This document shows positions 60,494 through 64,000 of a stretch of DNA of 64,000 nucleotides, piece after piece; the first letter of the stretch is position 1; every line of letters starts with the position of its first letter. Origin of the DNA: Gimesia aquarii (GTDB lineage: Bacteria > Planctomycetota > Planctomycetia > Planctomycetales > Planctomycetaceae); NCBI RefSeq assembly GCF_007748175.1, contig NZ_CP037422.1, forward strand, positions 5,596,334 through 5,660,333, read 5' to 3'. The notes under the pieces are model-generated. The model was not told the DNA's origin. It searched no databases and saw nothing but the letters and a program-made list of their open reading frames with translations. The translations under genes and the position numbers were made by a program.

Positions 60494-60802
60494 TTAATCT
60501 ACTTCTATCTTTTCATCTGAGCTTGACTCAGGTTGATTCGATGAGGGACTTTTACTCTTTCGATCTTTACGCTCTGCTTCTTTAGTCATTCGTAATAAAT
60601 GTGTCAATCCACAGCCAAAACCCAAAAAGGCACCAATGGCCGTCATCACAGGTTTTGTTTCCCACTTTGTATCGAGCCAATGGCCTAATAAAGCAGGTAA
60701 TGCCATTTCTAAACTGATTGTTGTCAATCGACTGACCCACAAATGGGCCTCGGCGAATGACGAACGTTTTTGCCGATCAGGAGTAGGGTCAGGATGCGGC
60801 AT
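60494..60802 (-). CDS. atpZ: AtpZ/AtpI-family F0 accessory protein
   Basis: 102 residues. Two hydrophobic helices (TTISLEMALPALLGHWLD and VMTAIGAFLGFGCGLTHLLR) with the GHWLD and G-A-F-L-G-F-G-x-G pattern of AtpZ/YneT-like proteins, then a charged tail. First gene of the operon; family members aid c-ring assembly or ion supply. Confidence 0.8.
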   Translation of the reverse strand: MPHPDPTPDRQKRSSFAEAHLWVSRLTTISLEMALPALLGHWLDTKWETKPVMTAIGAFLGFGCGLTHLLRMTKEAERKDRKSKSPSSNQPESSSDEKIEVD

Positions 60803-61723
60803 TTTTAGATGCTTTCAATATTGAAGCAGAGCAATATTAAGCTTGCGAAATCAAATACGAAGCAAACTTGAGAGTGACTTTAAGTAGATCGCCTTGTTGA
60901 GTCAAAGTGATCGGCTTATCGAAATTGCTGAATCTAAATTTTCTCAAAAATGAAATTTCGTATGTTGAGGTCCTGAATAGATTATAAAGCAAGAACAATC
61001 GTCTTGGAACAAGGTGCGGGTACACCCTCAAAATCTTCTGACAGGCTTTCAGGCGTTTCGTTTTTTAGAGATCTCAAATTCCTGTGATGAAGCGATTTGT
61101 TTAGTGTCGCTACAATTGAGCTTACCAGCGAGGACGATATCTGCTTGTATTAGGTTTCTATGAAATTTTGACAAGGCTAAAATTATAAGTGCCATTGATG
61201 TAAAGGGATATGACTAAAAGCGGACTTGTGTTATGCAAATCAGGATAGTCGAATAGTTGATTTTTATGACCTTTCGTGTTAAAAACGTTTTTCATGTTGT
61301 TAAGAGTGATTTGAGTGTCGCAAACTTTGCGAAGACACAAAAGTCATTGATAATAAGTTCCTCTGACTAGCCTACTTCAGGTTGTTGGGTGAGCGAATCA
61401 AAACTCTTAAAGTGGCAATTCTGATCAAGGGAGTCAGCCTAGTAGCCTTTACTTTAGCGAACAGCGGTTCCTGATTATGAGAATTTTTAATAGTGGCTTT
61501 CTGTTCTGGGGAGAGTAGCGTCCTGGTCGAAATTTGATTTGACGTTTACATATTGTTCATTACATTCTGATCGTATGAAATAAAGGATTCGATATTACTG
61601 CGATATTCTGAATGTATTGGAACGGGGCAGATGTGCTAAAACTTAACCTGATTGTCATGGATGACTAAGGCGATATTAAGACACCGACCAGTGTCTTGGT
61701 TGATACTTGGGAGTCCGTTCCTA
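60803..61723. other. Long divergent intergenic region
   Basis: About 900 bases between the ATP synthase operon and a plus-strand gene. A perfect TATAAT (minus strand, 60986-60981) with a poor -35 may be the atp promoter. Frames here lack ribosome-binding sites and family-like sequence. Confidence 0.35.
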
Positions 61724-62842
61724 ATGTCCCCGGCAGTCATAAAAGCTTTAGAGTGTCAAACGCGTCGTGATCTTGCTGCAACTGCTAAATCTCATGGAAT
61801 TGCCGGCTGGCATGGCATGAGAAAACAAGAGTTGGTGAAAGCAATCGCAAAAATCAAAACTGCAAAATCAAAGTCGAAACCCAAAAGTAAAAGCGTTCCT
61901 GTTACCAAAAAAACATCTCGTTCTGTTACTCCTAAACCTGCGGCGGTACCGGCTTTACCCTCACAATCTTCTTCAAGCCATTTAGCTCCTGCCGAGCACC
62001 AGGCAAAAATACAAAAACTGCTCAAATCAAATGGGCAGAGTTCGCATAATGACAAAATCCTCCCGACTTCAGAATCTTCTGAAACCAAACTGACAGCGGT
62101 AGTGAAAGATTCCCATTGGTTACTGGCAACATGGACAGTGACTCAGGGAAGCTTAGACCGTGCCAAAGCAGCATTAGGGGCATACTGGTATCAAGCTGTT
62201 CCCGTCATTCGCATTTATGATATTACCACGAATGAAAACAGTCGCACTAGTAAAGCGTATGTCAAAGATGTTGAAATCAAGATCGACTCCGGTTTATGGT
62301 TCGTGCAAATCGATCAACCAGCTCGGTCGTATAAACTACAGCTTGGTTTTGTGACGCCACAAAATAAGTTTTTCGGCTTAGTTTACTCTCATAAATTAAC
62401 TCCTCCGATGCCTGAAGTCTCTGAAAAAGGAGGCAAAACAAAACGGGCACTCGACAGTAATTACTCAGCCACTCGATCCAGACGTTATACGTCGCGGAAC
62501 GAGAACGGTGGTAGCGCTGCCGCTAGACTCGCACTGCCTTTGACGCTCGATTCGAATGGTGGTTCCAATGGATCCCTTAGCAAAAAAGCAAAGCGAGAGT
62601 TCCATGTGGAAACAGAATTACTCATTCATGGGACCTCAGACCCGCAAGCAGAGGTCACATTATTAGGAGAGAAAATCCCGGTTAGCAAAGAAGGGCGGTT
62701 TGCCCTGCGTCTCAGCCTTCCCAATGGTAGGCAGGTGATCCCAGCCGTTAATACCTCTTCGAATAAACGTAAGCAACAAACGATTGTGCTTGCGATTGAA
62801 CGCAATACCAAAGATCTCGAGCCCGTTCAGCTCGACGAGTAA
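61724..62842 (+). CDS. DUF4912-like protein with SAP/Rho-N-type N-terminus
   Basis: 372 residues from ATG 61724, with GGGAG about 10 bases upstream. Earlier in-frame codons from 61652 are poor starts. Residues 1-45 form a SAP-like helix pair (LECQTRRDLAATAKSHGIAG, GMRKQELVKAIAKI). A Lys/Ser/Pro-rich linker follows to about residue 130. A DUF4912-like beta domain spans roughly 130-260 (HWLLATWTVTQGSLDRAKAA, VRIYDIT-like PVIRIYDITTNENS, SGLWFVQIDQPARSYKLQLG). The last 100 residues end in an Ig-like turn (TELLIHGTSDPQAEVTLLGE). The family is widely found in planctomycetes; DNA- or RNA-associated by the SAP part, role unknown. Confidence 0.82.
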   Translation: MSPAVIKALECQTRRDLAATAKSHGIAGWHGMRKQELVKAIAKIKTAKSKSKPKSKSVPVTKKTSRSVTPKPAAVPALPSQSSSSHLAPAEHQAKIQKLLKSNGQSSHNDKILPTSESSETKLTAVVKDSHWLLATWTVTQGSLDRAKAALGAYWYQAVPVIRIYDITTNENSRTSKAYVKDVEIKIDSGLWFVQIDQPARSYKLQLGFVTPQNKFFGLVYSHKLTPPMPEVSEKGGKTKRALDSNYSATRSRRYTSRNENGGSAAARLALPLTLDSNGGSNGSLSKKAKREFHVETELLIHGTSDPQAEVTLLGEKIPVSKEGRFALRLSLPNGRQVIPAVNTSSNKRKQQTIVLAIERNTKDLEPVQLDE

Positions 62843-62867
62843 GGAAATCGCGCTCGCAACGCCAAAT

Positions 62868-62896
62868 GACTGACAGAGAGCGCTTCTCTGTCAGTC
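62868..62896. terminator. Perfect hairpin between convergent genes
   Basis: 12-base perfect stem GACTGACAGAGA (62868-62879) with TCTCTGTCAGTC (62885-62896), loop GCGCT. It follows the plus-strand stop by about 25 bases, and its right arm overlaps the last codon and stop of the minus-strand radical SAM gene. There is no T run, so it may also work as a stem protecting mRNA 3' ends. Confidence 0.65.
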
Positions 62897-63763
62897 GGCG
62901 TTTCCGTAATAGACTTCAGTGGTGAGCCCCGTTTTTTCCTTCACCTTTTCCGCAATCTCATCAACCTGCGCAGAACTAAGCGAAGTCACATAATCTTCAG
63001 TTGTACGACGCGCAATCGTATAAACCTGAACCAGCTTAATCTCGCCTCCTGACTCAATGACTTCGTTGAGCCGATCACAGAACGCTGCGATTTCTGCTGC
63101 ATCAGGTGGTTGCTGATTCACCAGCATAAACAAGCTCTGAATTACAATCGGTCGCTGTTTCGCGACGAGTGCGATGTTATCCAGAATCTGTTGAAATCGA
63201 ATTTTGGTGCGATCGATGATTTTGAAGTAGCTCTCCGTGCCGGCGTCAAGCTTGGCCCAGATCTCTCCTTGATTTTCATCTAATAGTTTGAGTGCGTTTT
63301 GGGTACTTTCCCGATGGAACATACTCGCATTGGTGATCAATACCATTTTGACATCATGCGCTTGATGCTTCTTTTTCAAGTCGGCCACTTCCTTGACAAT
63401 GTTGTCAAAGTTTTTGTAGGTTGTCGGCTCTCCATCGCCCGAAAATGCGATATCGTTCAGCCTTCGCAGCGCTTCAGGCACCGTAGCAAACTTCGGATCC
63501 TGATAAATTTCCCCACTCATGACGAACTTCAGCATGTGATCAAGCTCTGTCAGCAGCTGTTCGAAACCGACAAAGCGGGTTTCCGACTCTTCTCTGCGAT
63601 CAACTTGACAGTAAATACAGTCAAAATTACAGATTTTGTCGGGGTTGAGATTAACGCCGATCGAAATTCCCTTACTCCGCCGGGATAAAACCGGGTAGAC
63701 AAACTTATTCTCGTGATAAGTTCGTTGATGCTGCGAATGCAGGGGAAGTGATGATGACGGCAT
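62891..63763 (-). CDS. Radical SAM protein
   Basis: 290 residues. Cluster motif C-N-F-D-C-I-Y-C near residue 45 (NPDKICNFDCIYCQVDRRE), FSGDGEPTTYKNF, LITNASM, and LVQVYTIARRTTE. The C-x3-C-x2-C set is intact. Resembles COG0731-type radical SAM enzymes of uncertain function. No domain after the barrel. The gene ends in the shared hairpin at 62868-62896. Confidence 0.85.
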   Translation of the reverse strand: MPSSSLPLHSQHQRTYHENKFVYPVLSRRSKGISIGVNLNPDKICNFDCIYCQVDRREESETRFVGFEQLLTELDHMLKFVMSGEIYQDPKFATVPEALRRLNDIAFSGDGEPTTYKNFDNIVKEVADLKKKHQAHDVKMVLITNASMFHRESTQNALKLLDENQGEIWAKLDAGTESYFKIIDRTKIRFQQILDNIALVAKQRPIVIQSLFMLVNQQPPDAAEIAAFCDRLNEVIESGGEIKLVQVYTIARRTTEDYVTSLSSAQVDEIAEKVKEKTGLTTEVYYGNAD

Positions 63764-63895
63764 AGTTCAATTTCCAGAACGAGGTAGTCGACTTACTCTT
63801 TTTATATGACTGATATCTCAGAAAGACAAGTGGAACTTGATTAGTTATCACCCGAGGCAAACAATCTGTACATATTACTGCAATTTACCATAAAA

Positions 63896-63933
63896 AATGC
63901 GGTAACGACCATGCTAAGTCGCTACCGCATTTA
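63896..63933 (-). terminator. Terminator of the gene entering from the right
   Basis: Stem AAATGCGGTAACGAC (63896-63910) with GTCGCTACCGCATTT (63919-63933), one mismatch, 8-base loop. On the minus strand it is followed by a run of T (complement of AAAAAA at 63893-63898), as expected for a Rho-independent terminator of the partial gene at 63961. Confidence 0.75.
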
Positions 63934-63960
63934 AATTTTCAATTTGTATCGCAGATCGGA

Positions 63961-64000
63961 TTAGACTTCTTTCGAATCAATCCAGCTCATCATGCGGCGA
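63961..64000 (-). CDS. Last 12 residues of a minus-strand gene, 5' part outside window
   Basis: The minus strand reads R-R-M-M-S-W-I-D-S-K-E-V then TAA (63963-63961). A strong terminator follows about 28 bases later. Too little is visible to name a product. Confidence 0.5.
   Translation of the reverse strand, partial: RRMMSWIDSKEV

Noticed and set aside
60837-61340. Two short minus-strand frames upstream of the ATP synthase operon
   Set aside because: No ribosome-binding sites, no family-like sequence, AT-rich spacer.

Overview
The window looks like chromosome of a planctomycete, probably of the Gimesia/Planctomycetaceae type. The evidence is a LEPR-XLL-like motif at the start of a giant secreted protein, a Ser/Thr kinase fused to WD40 repeats, an M56 peptidase fused to a DUF1559 domain, a DUF4912/SAP-type protein, HpnH of hopanoid synthesis, and several small planctomycete-type lipoproteins. 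Species cannot be fixed from sequence alone.

Layout. (1) 1-2.2 kb: the end of a DUF4198-like secreted protein, a small membrane protein, and a decayed transposase framed by short repeats. (2) 2.2-9.1 kb: a three-gene minus-strand operon, sucrose-phosphate synthase, amylosucrase, and a sucrose-phosphatase/TreZ-type GH13 fusion, for sucrose and alpha-glucan/trehalose metabolism. (3) 9.1-10.25 kb: an AT-rich stretch where a truncated methyltransferase meets a truncated COG0523 GTPase fragment at a short dispersed repeat. (4) 10.27-15.67 kb: a six-gene minus-strand operon of ZigA-type GTPase, FAD oxidoreductase with a Cys-rich tail, small two-helix membrane protein, two tandem paralogues of an unrecognised family, and a second COG0523 GTPase without the CxCC motif. 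Its promoter carries a perfect 7-1-7 inverted repeat. This is the best candidate for an undescribed metal-homeostasis system. (5) 16-42 kb: ABM-domain membrane protein, glycine-zipper lipoprotein, 1714-residue kinase-WD40 protein, and an approximately 6.2-thousand-residue surface protein with 12 exact-length 78-residue repeats. (6) 42-52.8 kb: lipoproteins, an enolase-superfamily epimerase, HpnH, an orphan AT-rich gene, a BlaI/BlaR-like pair, and small conserved genes. (7) 52.8-60.8 kb: a complete F-type ATP synthase operon on the minus strand (atpZ, atpI-like, B, E, F, H, A, G, D, C). (8) 60.8-64 kb: a DUF4912-like gene and a radical SAM gene converging on a hairpin, then the last codons of another minus-strand gene.

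No rRNA, tRNA or CRISPR array was recognised. Start codons were chosen by ribosome-binding site and homology. Several differ from the longest open frame, notably the giant gene (GTG at 41507) and hpnH (GTG at 44488).
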